Positions 1 through 8,947 of a stretch of 64,000 bases of DNA are shown here, in pieces (positions within the stretch are counted from its first letter, which is position 1; each line of letters begins with the position of its first letter). Both the position numbers and the translations under genes were made by a program. The notes beneath the pieces were generated by a model. It had not been told where the DNA came from and made no database searches. It worked only from the letters and a program-made list of their open reading frames with translations. The stretch comes from GWF2-50-93 sp049297395. Its GTDB lineage: Bacteria; Verrucomicrobiota; Lentisphaeria; Victivallales; GWF2-50-93. The stretch covers positions 1 through 64,000 of the forward strand of contig JBAQUG010000455.1 in assembly GCA_049297395.1 (NCBI GenBank), read 5' to 3'.

Positions 1-526
1 GCATATGATGAAGACAGTCGAACACATGCAGACGGATTTTGCTGCTGTCAGGACCGGCAAAGCGTCTCCTTCCCTGGTCGAAAACATCATGGTTGACTAC
101 TATGGAAATCCTACAAGGCTCAAGGAACTTGCGGGAATCACCGCTCCCGAGGCGCGTCTTCTTGTCATACAGCCCTGGGATCCCTCCTCGATGGCAGCAG
201 TTGAAAAGGGTATTATTGCATCAAATATCGGAATCTCACCTGTGAACGATGGGCGGGTTATCCGCCTTCCAATTCCCGAACTCAGCGAAGAGAGGCGTTC
301 AGCGCTGGCCAAAAAGGTCAAGTCACGCGCGGAAGAGGCCAGAGTCGCGGTGAGGAACGTGCGCCGCGATGGAAATGAAGCCGCCAAGAAGGCACAGAAG
401 GACAGCCAGATCACGGAAGATGAGCTGAAGGAGAAGCTTGACGGCATCCAGAAACTTACCGACACCTATATCAAGGAAGTCGACGATGTCCTGCTCAAGA
501 AGGAAAAAGAACTGATGAGCATGTAG
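1..526 (+). CDS. frr: Ribosome recycling factor (5' end cut by window)
   Basis: Ribosome recycling factor splits post-termination ribosomes together with EF-G. The reading frame is open to the left edge of the window and the first in-frame ATG (position 5) is not the natural start: the visible product aligns from about residue 12 of the family, beginning in the first long helix. Family hallmarks are the 'RTGKASPSL' loop near the start and the long C-terminal helix rich in K/E/R. About 174 of the usual 185 residues are present. pyrH, which commonly sits just upstream of frr, lies instead at 51.5 kb on the other strand. What precedes frr is outside the window. Confidence 0.95.
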   Translation, partial: HMMKTVEHMQTDFAAVRTGKASPSLVENIMVDYYGNPTRLKELAGITAPEARLLVIQPWDPSSMAAVEKGIIASNIGISPVNDGRVIRLPIPELSEERRSALAKKVKSRAEEARVAVRNVRRDGNEAAKKAQKDSQITEDELKEKLDGIQKLTDTYIKEVDDVLLKKEKELMSM

Positions 527-553
527 AATATTTTTTCCAGACGGGAAAAATAT
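527..553 (+). terminator. Weak hairpin after frr
   Basis: An imperfect stem pairs 528-538 (ATATTTTTTCC) with 543-553 (GGGAAAAATAT) directly after the frr stop codon. It is AT-rich and has no clean T-tract, so termination here is only a possibility. Confidence 0.3.
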
Positions 554-565
554 ATGACATAGCCA

Positions 566-2428
566 ATGATAAGAAAAAACTTCTATATCCTGCTTGTAAT
601 CATCGCCTCCGCAGGATTGCTGCTGCGCCTGCAGGTCTGCAGTGAACTTCTTGAAAACGATGCCCAGGTATCGCATCCCTCGGCATATACCGACATGGCG
701 ACATACAAGGATCTTTCCGAGAAGATAGCCAGAGGCGAATTCCAAGGGAACTTCTATTACCAGCCTTTTTACTACGCTGTCTTCCTGCCCGTTGTCCATA
801 AGATCATGGGTGACGGGATATGGCCGGTAATGATTGCGCAGGCCTTGATTTCTGCGCTGACGATATTCCTTGCGGCAATCTCATCTGCGATGCTCTGGGG
901 CAGAATGGCAGGGGTGGTGACCGCCCTTCTCACGGCGTTTTCAGCGGTGCTCATCCTCTATGTGCCCTATCATCTCATTGAAACGCTGCAGGCGTTCTGG
1001 ATCACGGCGATACTGTATGCTGCGATCATCGCATGGAGACGAGGGAGGATTTTCTACTGGGGGATCCTTGGATTCCTGGTTTCGCTTTCAATTCTCACGC
1101 GCGGGAATGTCTGGTTCTGCGTGCCGGGGCTGGTGCTTGCGGCGTTTTTCTCGGTCAGGATCAAGTCTGAAGCCAGGCCGTCCTGGAATTTAAATAACAT
1201 CATGGCGAGACTTCTGCCGGTAATTGTTTTCCTTGTAATGGTCATCCTGCCCCAGCTTCCATTCGCGGCCAGGAACACGAAAGCGACAGGGAAGTTATGT
1301 GGGCCTTCGACGGCTGCAGGAGCTGTTCTAGCTCTGGGAAACACTCCGGAAGCGCCTCCGGGAGGGCGCAACCCCGGTACTGGACCTGGGCCGATGGAAT
1401 ATCCTGAGACCTATGGCGCGTGGATGGATAAGGAGAAGGAAATTCCGGTTTCATCCAGGATGTTCCAGTGGTTCAAGGCCGAGCCCCTCGCATTCATAGA
1501 GCTTCAATGCCGGAAAATGCTGCTCTTCTGGGACCGGCACGAGATCCCGAACAACATTGCGTTTGAGAGACAGGGGATGAAAAGCAGGACTTTCCGTCTT
1601 CTTGCTTTCATTCCGACTGCGATCATAATGGCGATGGCCCTGGGCTGGCTTATGTATTATTTCGTCTCCAATGCAAGATCGGGATTCAAAAGGATCTCCA
1701 GGCATCCTGAACCTCTTATTCTCTTTTATCTTATTACAAGCCTGTTCCTCGCGACTGCCGCATTTTACATATTGGCAAGATTCAGACTTCCGATTGTTCC
1801 GCTCATGTCGGTAGGGGCAGGGGGGCTTGCTGCAACCTTGTTCATCAATCTCGCTAGGCGCAATTGGAAAAAAGTCATGAACAGGTCGCTGCTTCCATTC
1901 CTTGCTGCAACTTTCATTGTCGTGTTCGGATATGACTTCTACAGATATTATTATGAACCTGCAGTTATGAAGGTTGTCCGTCCTGATGGGATAAGATCCG
2001 AAATCCGGGAAGGCAGGATACTTTATATGGACAATGGGCCTCTTTCATTTGGATCGTGGATGCCGGTGGGCATCAAGGAAGGCGATTCGATACGGAAGAA
2101 ATTTGTCATAAGGGATTCAATGGACAGGCGGACTGTAGAGCTGTCCATCCCATTTTTGTGCGATGTCCCGGGGAAGATGAAGATTGAGATCAACGGGAAG
2201 CCTCTGCAGCTTGAACTCAGGCAGGGGATGGATGAAAAGCTTTTTCAGATTCAATTTTCAGCGTCGGATCCGCAGGTTGAAATTAAATTCCTGTTCATCG
2301 ACTGCAAGGCTTATCCGATATTTGATTTCCAGAGGAATTACGGGAGGACGGAATTTAACGGGAAGAATCCCTGCGCCGAACTTGTGTCAAAGCTCTATCT
2401 TGTTCCGCAGAAAGAACCAAAAGAATAG
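566..2428 (+). CDS. GT-C fold membrane glycosyltransferase (PMT/ArnT-like, GT39 superfamily)
   Basis: A 620-residue integral membrane protein. It begins with a hydrophobic segment and a first periplasmic loop holding an acidic residue in the context 'AYTDMATY' (about residues 40-48), the usual catalytic position in GT-C enzymes that use polyprenyl-phosphate sugars. A long series of membrane segments follows (about 80-240 and 345-460). The last 160 residues form a soluble, beta-rich tail. The family transfers a sugar from a lipid carrier to protein or lipid A on the outer face of the inner membrane; donor and acceptor cannot be told from sequence. It follows frr closely, but no functional link is apparent. 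The ATG at 566 has no clear ribosome-binding site. Confidence 0.75.
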   Translation: MIRKNFYILLVIIASAGLLLRLQVCSELLENDAQVSHPSAYTDMATYKDLSEKIARGEFQGNFYYQPFYYAVFLPVVHKIMGDGIWPVMIAQALISALTIFLAAISSAMLWGRMAGVVTALLTAFSAVLILYVPYHLIETLQAFWITAILYAAIIAWRRGRIFYWGILGFLVSLSILTRGNVWFCVPGLVLAAFFSVRIKSEARPSWNLNNIMARLLPVIVFLVMVILPQLPFAARNTKATGKLCGPSTAAGAVLALGNTPEAPPGGRNPGTGPGPMEYPETYGAWMDKEKEIPVSSRMFQWFKAEPLAFIELQCRKMLLFWDRHEIPNNIAFERQGMKSRTFRLLAFIPTAIIMAMALGWLMYYFVSNARSGFKRISRHPEPLILFYLITSLFLATAAFYILARFRLPIVPLMSVGAGGLAATLFINLARRNWKKVMNRSLLPFLAATFIVVFGYDFYRYYYEPAVMKVVRPDGIRSEIREGRILYMDNGPLSFGSWMPVGIKEGDSIRKKFVIRDSMDRRTVELSIPFLCDVPGKMKIEINGKPLQLELRQGMDEKLFQIQFSASDPQVEIKFLFIDCKAYPIFDFQRNYGRTEFNGKNPCAELVSKLYLVPQKEPKE

Positions 2429-2446
2429 ATCGAATTTAGTTGGTAG

Positions 2447-2920
2447 TCAAGCACGTGGGGGCTGTTCTTCCTGCCTTTCCTTTATCTTCATCAATATTAT
2501 CATTCCGGCCAGGCTTGACGGCAGACCGAAGAGAATCAACCAGAGAAGGTTGACGTTGTATCTGATCAGTTCCCAACCATCGCCTCCATCGCAGAGCCAT
2601 CCGAGACCAATATAAAGTCCGTTCCCGATAAGGCATACAGCACAGAATAAAACCAAGATTTCCTTAACGTTCTTCCTGGCGGGAATCAGCAGCAACAGAA
2701 ATGGCAATAGTATTCCAATAATCGACCCCATCCATATGTCTGCTACAGGATGAAGCGAGCCTTCGCGGATTGTTTCCGTAAAGATGTTGAAATGGAATGC
2801 GATTTTCTGGACAATGCCACCGTTGAGCTTACAGGAGATTATGTGCCCGACTTCATGAAGCAACTGCAGCGGGAACCAGCCAATAACTATAACCAAGATA
2901 AATTTTAAATAGAACTTCAT
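2447..2920 (-). CDS. Small HExxH integral membrane protein, M50-like
   Basis: A 157-residue protein with four or five hydrophobic segments. Inside the first lies HEVGH (His22, Glu23, His26), the zinc-binding pattern of site-2-protease-type (M50) membrane metallopeptidases, where this motif also sits in a transmembrane helix. The second family motif (an Asp in NPDG/LDG context) is not evident, and the protein is shorter than typical M50 enzymes, so it may be a divergent or non-proteolytic member. It faces the preceding glycosyltransferase gene tail to tail. A membrane metalloprotein is well supported; peptidase activity is inferred. Confidence 0.55.
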   Translation of the reverse strand: MKFYLKFILVIVIGWFPLQLLHEVGHIISCKLNGGIVQKIAFHFNIFTETIREGSLHPVADIWMGSIIGILLPFLLLLIPARKNVKEILVLFCAVCLIGNGLYIGLGWLCDGGDGWELIRYNVNLLWLILFGLPSSLAGMIILMKIKERQEEQPPRA

Positions 2921-2929
2921 TGGTTAATA

Positions 2930-3205
2930 TGGAGCTTGAAATGCAAAATTAGAAATTGGGAATCATAATGGAGCGCCGGCGTCTCGCCGGCAATTGTTTA
3001 AGAACAGCCCTTGCGGGCTTAATCCGCCTGAGGCGAATTAACTGGACGGCGCTCGGAAATGGGGTAGCGCGGACATTCCTGCGTGCCGTGCCATAGCCCT
3101 GGTCGCCTTCGGCGCTGCCATAGGCAGGTAAGCGTCCCGCCGGCAATAATAAATCGGAAACTTAGGGTTACCTTGATTTTTTCCGGCGGCCCGACTACCT
3201 TTAAA
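2930..3205. repeat. Repeat-rich spacer with several short palindromes
   Basis: No gene is seen here. The spacer starts with GGAGCTTGAAA (2931-2941), an 11-mer that recurs after thrS. It then carries a 7-bp hairpin, GCCGGCG-tct-CGCCGGC (2975-2991), followed by further short inverted motifs (AGCCC...GGGCT, CGCC-tga-GGCG) and GC-rich degenerate sequence up to about 3150. It resembles the palindromic spacers elsewhere in the window and has no coding bias. Confidence 0.6.
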
Positions 3206-3209
3206 GCAT

Positions 3210-3803
3210 ATGAAAATCAAAATTCCAGTCAGTGCATTTACCGTTATCTTGAGAAGGCCTATAGCCATTTTAGTTATACTTTGTATTTTCTCTCTTATCA
3301 CAATTTCTATCTGCTTCATGTGCCTTCATAAGCCGAATAATACTGATGAGATGACTGGGCAGGAAGCTGTTCCATTCAAATCGACTAGGGTCAAGCAGAG
3401 AGATCCCAATAGCAACACATATAAACTAAAAATGATTGCTTTAGGCTGCCGATTATATGCTGAAAAAACACAAAAGAATTTTCCTGTTGATTTGGATGAG
3501 CTTGTAAAAGGCGGATATGTTGAAAACAATGAAATTATAATTTGGGTAAACAAGGAAGATTCCAGCAGGAGAAAATTCATCTACTGTCAAGGATTAAACG
3601 AAAAGTCCCCTGAAGACTTCATTCTCGCAGCGGCACCGAGGCCGGAAAACGGGAAAAGGGAAATTGTTCATGTGGACGGACATGCGGCAACAATCAAAGA
3701 GGAAGAGTTTCAGAGCACCGCACAGAATCAGAAATGGAAAATTCCATCCTCGTTGGAACCTGATGATAAGAATATGCCAGGTAAGGGTTCAGTTTTTTTT
3801 TAA
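3210..3803 (+). CDS. Pseudopilin-like membrane-anchored protein
   Basis: A 197-residue protein with a basic N-terminus and one hydrophobic segment (about residues 10-38), followed by a soluble domain. The pattern 'LKMIALGCRLYAEKTQKNFP...LDELVKGGYV' and the later 'HVDGHAATI' resembles the C-terminal domain of the type II secretion pseudopilin-like proteins (DUF1559/H-X9-DG type) that are numerous in Lentisphaerota and Planctomycetota. A standard prepilin peptidase site is not obvious. It stands alone between repeat-rich spacers. A specific function cannot be assigned. Confidence 0.55.
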   Translation: MKIKIPVSAFTVILRRPIAILVILCIFSLITISICFMCLHKPNNTDEMTGQEAVPFKSTRVKQRDPNSNTYKLKMIALGCRLYAEKTQKNFPVDLDELVKGGYVENNEIIIWVNKEDSSRRKFIYCQGLNEKSPEDFILAAAPRPENGKREIVHVDGHAATIKEEEFQSTAQNQKWKIPSSLEPDDKNMPGKGSVFF

Positions 3804-3818
3804 CATTGCAGTTGTCAA

Positions 3819-3845
3819 AAGATTTTCGCGCTTCGCGAAAATCTT
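3819..3845. repeat. Perfect 12-bp hairpin between convergent genes
   Basis: AAGATTTTCGCG (3819-3830), loop CTT, CGCGAAAATCTT (3834-3845). The right arm overlaps the stop codon of the minus-strand BatD gene. There is no T-tract on either side, so it may be a bidirectional terminator, an RNA-stabilising hairpin, or one of the palindromic repeats of this genome; the CGCGAAA word recurs in the 16.4 kb element. Confidence 0.7.
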
Positions 3846-6426
3846 ACCGCATCAGCCTTTCCGCTGCGTCAGCCTTTATCCAGCCTTCCGAACCGTTGCC
3901 TGTCCGGACTCGGAGCCAGTTGTCCCTTTCCTCCTCGATGAAGAGCTTCTCGCCGCAGTTGATCCGGAAGTCGGTCTGCTTGGAAGTTTCCGAAGGCAGG
4001 AGATATACCTGCATGTTCTTGATGACGGCGTAGGCTGTCTTTGGACTATATGAACTTGCCGACTGGCTTATCGGAGCGATCAGCAGCAGCACGAAGACGA
4101 TGCCTGCCGCTGAAATGCTTGTGTAGAATCTGGCTTCTGATGCAAACCTGCGGCGGAGCGCGAGGATTATTCCTGCAAAGGCCCAGACTATGGCGGCGAT
4201 GAACATCCACTCGTCCGGACGCAGCAGGTCCCTGGCAAATGTGACGAGATCCTTTGGCGATTCAATGTCACCTATCTCAGGAAGCATGAATTTCCTGTGG
4301 ACCAGGTTCAGGTTCTCCCTGATGTCGGAATCCCTAGGTGAAAGATGAAGCGCCCGCTCATACATTACCAGCGCCTTTGCGGGTTCTCCTAGCTGGTAGA
4401 GGCAGTTCCCGAGGTTGTAGAGCAGGGCGGGATCAGGAGCGGTCATGTCGAGCTGCTTCCGGTAGAATTCAGCCACCTTTATGAATTCCCCGTGGTTGTA
4501 GGCTGTCAACGGGTTGAACTGCCGAGCCGTCTCGGTTTCTGCTGGAAGTGCAAGAGGAAGCACGAAAAGGACAAGCAGCATCGAAAATTTCTTCAGTGAT
4601 GCCAGCAGGGAACTGCGGAGCTCTGACTTGTTGGAGCCATGTGCTCCTGGCATATAGGCGGAATCGGCTCCCGCCTTCAGCAGCGAAGCCAGTTCGTTGT
4701 CGTCTATTTTTCCTGCGAGTTCGCCTGCGGAGGTCCCGGGAGGCAGGCCCTTGAGGTCGTTCAGGTATGGGACGACTTTATTCTGGATCAATGCGTTCAG
4801 TTTCCCAGGATCTGATTTGCGGATTTCGCGGAGGAGATTGTTCTTGCCGGAAATCGCCTTTATTTTCCTGCGCAGCGCCGGATCGTTTTCCAGGCGCAGC
4901 CTCCTGAAGTGGCTGAATTCGCTGAATCCCCATAGGGCTGGGCCGAGGATGGACAGCAGGAGGACCAGGATGACATGGTTTTTCCATAATGGAAGAACTA
5001 CCTGCCCGGAAAGATTCTTCTTGAGATAGAGGATGTCGTTTATCTTTTTGCCATTGGCCTTCTTGTCCATGAACGTAGGTACAGGGACCGGACTGCCGGA
5101 ATCGGACACGACCGGCGCCTGCGGATTGTCCGATTTCTCGATCTTCATTTTACGGCTGAAGGGGACTTCTGCATATTTTCCGGAGGCTGTGGAGAAATAG
5201 GATACCGGAAGATTGATTTCCGTGCTGCCTTCCTGCAGGGGGATCATTACATACCTGACTTCGAACGAGTCGGTAGTCGATGAAGGAGACTTCTTTATTT
5301 CCGGTGGATAGACGCGGAATCCATCCAGTCTGAACTCAGGTGCCTTGAGGGTATCGAGGGTCCCATCGCCGGAACCGCTTATCTTCAAGGTCGCAGGTTC
5401 GCCGGTCTTGAGATTTTCCTGGCTTATTTCCGTCCGGATCTTCCAGTTCCCGATAAGCCCCAGATAATTGACTGTTCCTGCAGGGGCCGGAAGCGATAAC
5501 GCTTCAAGTTCAGGAAATGCGCAGGTCAGGTTCTGCTCCGCCTGCCTGTAGTTCGCGAAGGGGCTTGCGAACATATCTTCAAACGGATCGCTGGAACGGT
5601 TGCCCCGCCTGTTGTCGTTCGGGATCTTCACTATGCATGCGATATTCACCTTGCCGGACATTTTTCCGGCTGCTATCGGACGGAACGCCGAACGGAAGGT
5701 GTACACATTGAAGATCTGTCCGTTGAGTTTCTCATTGGATGTCTGCGCTGAAGCGAAATGGGCGTTCTGCGGATTTGTCGGACTGAAATCGTGGAATGCC
5801 ACGTTTTCCATGCTGATCTCCGGCCAGCTCCTTATGTCGAAGTTAAGCCCGCGAACGCCGAAGACTTTTATTTCAAACGATATTTCCTCTCCTACGTATA
5901 TGCTTTTCCTGTCGGTCAGAAGTGAGCATTTCGCAAAGAGGATTTCATCAAGTCCGGCATTCTTCTTTTCTGTTTTGCCGTCATTGGAACTTACCGTGTA
6001 TTTCCTGGTCATGACCTTGAACGCCACGGGATCTGTCAATGTCTTTTTTTTGCCGCACTGGATTTTCAGGGCAGGTAGCTTAAGCTCACCCTCCTTCCCG
6101 GGAACGAACTCGTAAACAGCTATATAGGTGGATGCCCTTTTGAAATTTATGATTGATGTCTGCATGCTTTTTGAGACTCCCTGATGCCAAGATATACCTT
6201 CGACTTTCGGGAACTCGGTCACTTCTGGATAGTCTTCAGAGGAGACAAGCTGGAGCTGCACGGGTTCGCCGACCATGGCCGGCTGCGGGGCTATTGTCAT
6301 GTTTATGTCGCCTGCGGAAAAAACCTGGAGCGAAAAGAAGAGAAGAAAAGACAAGACAAGAAGCGAAGCCGCCCGGCCCGACAGGGCATGAACCGTATTA
6401 TTGAAATGTGAAATTGTCTTATTCAT
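3844..6426 (-). CDS. BatD-BatE fusion: BatD domain, TPR repeats and C-terminal SH3 domain
   Basis: An 860-residue envelope protein from the preferred start at 6426. A signal peptide is followed by a long BatD-type region of beta-sandwich repeats (about 30-480), a transmembrane helix and a soluble segment. A second hydrophobic helix precedes a TPR motif ('LLYNLGNCLYQLGEPAKAL'), two more membrane helices follow, and a final SH3-like domain ends the protein ('NWLRVRTGNGSEGWI'). The TPR plus SH3 part corresponds to BatE, normally a separate gene. Bat proteins work with MoxR ATPases in envelope stress or aerotolerance, mostly by inference. A longer frame begins at 6453, but that codon lies inside a hairpin (6451-6470), so 6426 is favoured. 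It lies downstream of batB. Confidence 0.8.
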   Translation of the reverse strand: MNKTISHFNNTVHALSGRAASLLVLSFLLFFSLQVFSAGDINMTIAPQPAMVGEPVQLQLVSSEDYPEVTEFPKVEGISWHQGVSKSMQTSIINFKRASTYIAVYEFVPGKEGELKLPALKIQCGKKKTLTDPVAFKVMTRKYTVSSNDGKTEKKNAGLDEILFAKCSLLTDRKSIYVGEEISFEIKVFGVRGLNFDIRSWPEISMENVAFHDFSPTNPQNAHFASAQTSNEKLNGQIFNVYTFRSAFRPIAAGKMSGKVNIACIVKIPNDNRRGNRSSDPFEDMFASPFANYRQAEQNLTCAFPELEALSLPAPAGTVNYLGLIGNWKIRTEISQENLKTGEPATLKISGSGDGTLDTLKAPEFRLDGFRVYPPEIKKSPSSTTDSFEVRYVMIPLQEGSTEINLPVSYFSTASGKYAEVPFSRKMKIEKSDNPQAPVVSDSGSPVPVPTFMDKKANGKKINDILYLKKNLSGQVVLPLWKNHVILVLLLSILGPALWGFSEFSHFRRLRLENDPALRRKIKAISGKNNLLREIRKSDPGKLNALIQNKVVPYLNDLKGLPPGTSAGELAGKIDDNELASLLKAGADSAYMPGAHGSNKSELRSSLLASLKKFSMLLVLFVLPLALPAETETARQFNPLTAYNHGEFIKVAEFYRKQLDMTAPDPALLYNLGNCLYQLGEPAKALVMYERALHLSPRDSDIRENLNLVHRKFMLPEIGDIESPKDLVTFARDLLRPDEWMFIAAIVWAFAGIILALRRRFASEARFYTSISAAGIVFVLLLIAPISQSASSYSPKTAYAVIKNMQVYLLPSETSKQTDFRINCGEKLFIEEERDNWLRVRTGNGSEGWIKADAAERLMR

Positions 6427-6450
6427 TGTATTCTTGGAACCTGTAAAGAG

Positions 6451-6543
6451 CACGGCAACAGAGTGCCGTGGCTACATTTAATCCAAGCTGTAGCCGCGTC
6501 ACTCTGCTGACGCGTCCTTCTCTAACGCATGCAGCTTGGATTA
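6451..6543. repeat. Composite palindromic element (hairpins, one nested inside a 12-bp inverted repeat)
   Basis: Outer arms TAATCCAAGCTG (6479-6490) and CAGCTTGGATTA (6532-6543) are perfect inverted copies. Inside is CGCGTC (6495-6500) pairing with GACGCG (6509-6514). Immediately to the left is CACGGCA (6451-6457) pairing with TGCCGTG (6464-6470). The two loops carry CAGAG and CTCTG, mirror versions of one another. The element fills the gap between the two Bat genes. Confidence 0.75.
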
Positions 6544-6553
6544 TGTTAATGTT

Positions 6554-6577
6554 ATAAATTTGCGCCAGCAAATTTAT
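6554..6577. repeat. 10-bp hairpin touching the batB stop codon
   Basis: ATAAATTTGC (6554-6563), loop GCCA, GCAAATTTAT (6568-6577), a perfect stem. It abuts the stop codon of the minus-strand BatB gene. Without a T-tract it is more likely an RNA-stabilising or processing hairpin than a strong terminator. Confidence 0.6.
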
Positions 6578-8811
6578 CACCAGTCCTTCTCGACCGTGTT
6601 TGCTCTTGAATTCTGTTTGTTCTGCTCCTTCATTTCCTGCTGGAGCTTCTTCTCGTCGTTCGCCATCTGGTCAAGCAGCGCCTCGGCCTGTTCAGGATCT
6701 ATTTCCTTCTCGTCCTTGGGTTGTTCCTTCTGGGGCTTGGCCTTCTGCTTCTCCTGGTTCTTCTGATCCTGGTCCTGCCTGCCCTTCTGCTCCTGTTTGT
6801 CCTTGTCCTTATTCTGCCCCTCATCCTTTGACATTCCAAGTTCGTTCAGTGCATTTTTCAGATTTTCTTCGGCCTTCTGTCCATTCCCCTTCTTCTGCTC
6901 CTCCTGGGCCTTCTCAATTTCCTTTTCGGCCTTGGATGCGGATTCCTCCGACTGCTTCGAATCCTGTTTCTTCGCTTCTTCCTTGTAGTCCTCAACAGAC
7001 TTCTTAGCCTCTTCGGTCTTCTTCTGGGCATCATCCTGTTTGGTCTGCTGGCCGCCCTTGTCCTGCTGCTCATTCTTCTTATCCTGCTTGCCATCTTTCT
7101 GGCTCTGCTGATCCTTCTGCTTTTGCTGTCCATTCTGTTCATTCTTCTGGTCTTGTTTCTGATCCTGTTTCTTGTCCTGCTGGGATTTGCCTTCGTTCTT
7201 GTCCTTCTGCGAGTCGTGGGCCTCCTTGGTCTTCTGCTGGGCCTCCTGCTTTTTCTGCTCGAGTTTTTTCTGCTGTTCCAGTATCTTCTTCGCCAGTTCC
7301 CTGTCCTTCAGGAGCTTCTGCTGGTTCATCGCGACTTCAAGCGGTTTTGGAGTTGCACGCATTGATTCCCTATACATCTCCTCGGCTGACTCCAGCGCTT
7401 TTATCGCGTCTTCAGGCTTGGTCTGGATGAGTGCCCTGGCATTCTCATGTTTGATCACTCCGAGGTTCTGGCAGGCTTTCGAAACAAGTTCGTGGTCGCC
7501 GGGATCCACGCTTATTGCATTCTCATAAAGAGCCGCAGCCTTGTCGAATTCCTTGTTCTTCTGCAGTTCAAGCGCCTTGTTGTATATCTCATGAGGGGTC
7601 TTGATGTCTGTGGATTTCTTGCCTCCGTTCTTAGCCGGAGACTTGTCATCAGGCATTGGAACCGCAGTGTCCAGGAGCTGGTCGCCGGGAACGGCTTGCT
7701 TGTTGACGGCCATCGGCGGCTGTGTTTTGTCATCCACTGGAATCTTGTCCTGTGCGCCCGCGAAATTCGCAAAGCACATGATTGTGAGGAGGATGAGGAC
7801 GTTCCTGCGTTCGTTCACCGCGAAATACGCAAAGAGCAGGAACAATGCGGCGAACAGCGGGATATGGAACCGTTCGATGGGCCTTGTCTGGTTGCCCTGG
7901 TCGTATTGTTCCGGTATCAGCGCCTTTACTCTCTTGAGAACCGAGTCAAGTCCGGTGCTTGTCGCTGTCGACCTCACATATATTCCCGAAGTCTCCATCG
8001 CGAGGGCGTTGAGCTGTTTCTCGTTGAGAGGACTCTTTACAAGTTCGCCGTTCTTGTCCCTGAGGAAAGTCTGTTCGCCGGGTTTTGCCCCTGGAAGCAC
8101 GATAAGTCCGGGCTGCGACGGATCGCCTATCCCGACGACAAATATCGGTATCTTTGTCTTCTTTAGTTCTTCAAGAGCTACGGAACTTGAACCCTGCAGC
8201 TCATCTCCGTCGGTGAGGAGGATTATCGCCCTGTGCCCGCCTTCGGCCGCCTTGAACGCCTCCATCGACGCCTCAATGGCCCGCTGAATGTTCGTCCCGC
8301 CCAGCGGGATGCTTTCGACGGACATCTCGTTAATGGACTGGAAGAGCGTAGTCTTGTCTGCCGTCATCGGGCATTGCAGGAAGGCTGTTCCCGCGAAGTC
8401 GATTATCCCGAACCTGTCGCCCGTGCAGTTCTTGATCAGTTCCCTCAGGAACCATTTGGAATGTTCAAGGCGTGACGGCTGCACATCCTGCGAGAGCATG
8501 CTTTTCGAGACGTCCTGGACTATGAGCAGATCCCTTCCTTTGCCTGTGAACGGAAGGATCTTGGTGCCCCAGCTCGGACGGGCTGCTGCTACAAGCAGTA
8601 CAAGTATCGCCGACGCGAGCAGGATATTGCGGATGGTCCGCTTGCGGGTTGACAGCGTCGTATAGGCAGGATTTACCGCCCGCTCACCGAGAATCAGGGA
8701 CAGCTGTTTTTTCCTTCGCTGGTACGACAGCACCCAGAAAAAAACTAGAAGCGGTATGATCCACAGGATATTCCAAAAGTATTCCGGTTTCAAGAAAATC
8801 ATTTTATCCAC
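6577..8811 (-). CDS. BatB-BatC fusion: VWA domain, TPR repeats and Lys/Gln-rich tail
   Basis: A 744-residue protein. Two N-terminal membrane helices (about 10-28 and 60-78) precede a von Willebrand A domain with the metal-binding DVSKS (Asp100, Ser102, Ser104) and 'LLTDGDEL'. A further hydrophobic segment (about 325-350) is followed by TPR-like helices (about 410-500). The last 250 residues are very low complexity, dominated by K, Q, E and D. The VWA part is BatA/BatB-like and the TPR/low-complexity part matches BatC, so two usually separate genes are joined. The downstream BatD-BatE gene completes the set. No moxR or second VWA gene is next to it; upstream is the divergent aroB. Confidence 0.85.
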   Translation of the reverse strand: MDKMIFLKPEYFWNILWIIPLLVFFWVLSYQRRKKQLSLILGERAVNPAYTTLSTRKRTIRNILLASAILVLLVAAARPSWGTKILPFTGKGRDLLIVQDVSKSMLSQDVQPSRLEHSKWFLRELIKNCTGDRFGIIDFAGTAFLQCPMTADKTTLFQSINEMSVESIPLGGTNIQRAIEASMEAFKAAEGGHRAIILLTDGDELQGSSSVALEELKKTKIPIFVVGIGDPSQPGLIVLPGAKPGEQTFLRDKNGELVKSPLNEKQLNALAMETSGIYVRSTATSTGLDSVLKRVKALIPEQYDQGNQTRPIERFHIPLFAALFLLFAYFAVNERRNVLILLTIMCFANFAGAQDKIPVDDKTQPPMAVNKQAVPGDQLLDTAVPMPDDKSPAKNGGKKSTDIKTPHEIYNKALELQKNKEFDKAAALYENAISVDPGDHELVSKACQNLGVIKHENARALIQTKPEDAIKALESAEEMYRESMRATPKPLEVAMNQQKLLKDRELAKKILEQQKKLEQKKQEAQQKTKEAHDSQKDKNEGKSQQDKKQDQKQDQKNEQNGQQKQKDQQSQKDGKQDKKNEQQDKGGQQTKQDDAQKKTEEAKKSVEDYKEEAKKQDSKQSEESASKAEKEIEKAQEEQKKGNGQKAEENLKNALNELGMSKDEGQNKDKDKQEQKGRQDQDQKNQEKQKAKPQKEQPKDEKEIDPEQAEALLDQMANDEKKLQQEMKEQNKQNSRANTVEKDW

Positions 8812-8846
8812 GCCCTTTTTATGACTCTACAGGATGTCTTCTACAA

Positions 8847-8928
8847 AGCTAGAGATTCTAGCTCCTTACTTCTTTGTTTCATTTGACATTTGAAATAAGG
8901 GTTTTGTTCCATAACTTATTAAAAACCC
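8847..8928. promoter_or_regulatory. Divergent batB/aroB control region with promoter-like boxes and hairpins
   Basis: On the plus strand TTGAAA (8890-8895), a 16-nt spacer and TAACTT (8912-8917) form a plausible sigma-70 promoter for aroB. A hairpin AGCTAGA-gat-TCTAGCT lies at 8847-8863, and a second stem pairs GGGTTTT (8899-8905) with AAAACCC (8922-8928), overlapping the proposed promoter and leader. Confidence 0.4.
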
Positions 8929-8947
8929 GATAATATGAGGCTTGACC

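Noticed and set aside
7447..8287. Long plus-strand frames opposite the BatB gene
   Set aside because: They overlap the conserved VWA domain completely, and their composition follows the biased codons of the minus-strand gene.
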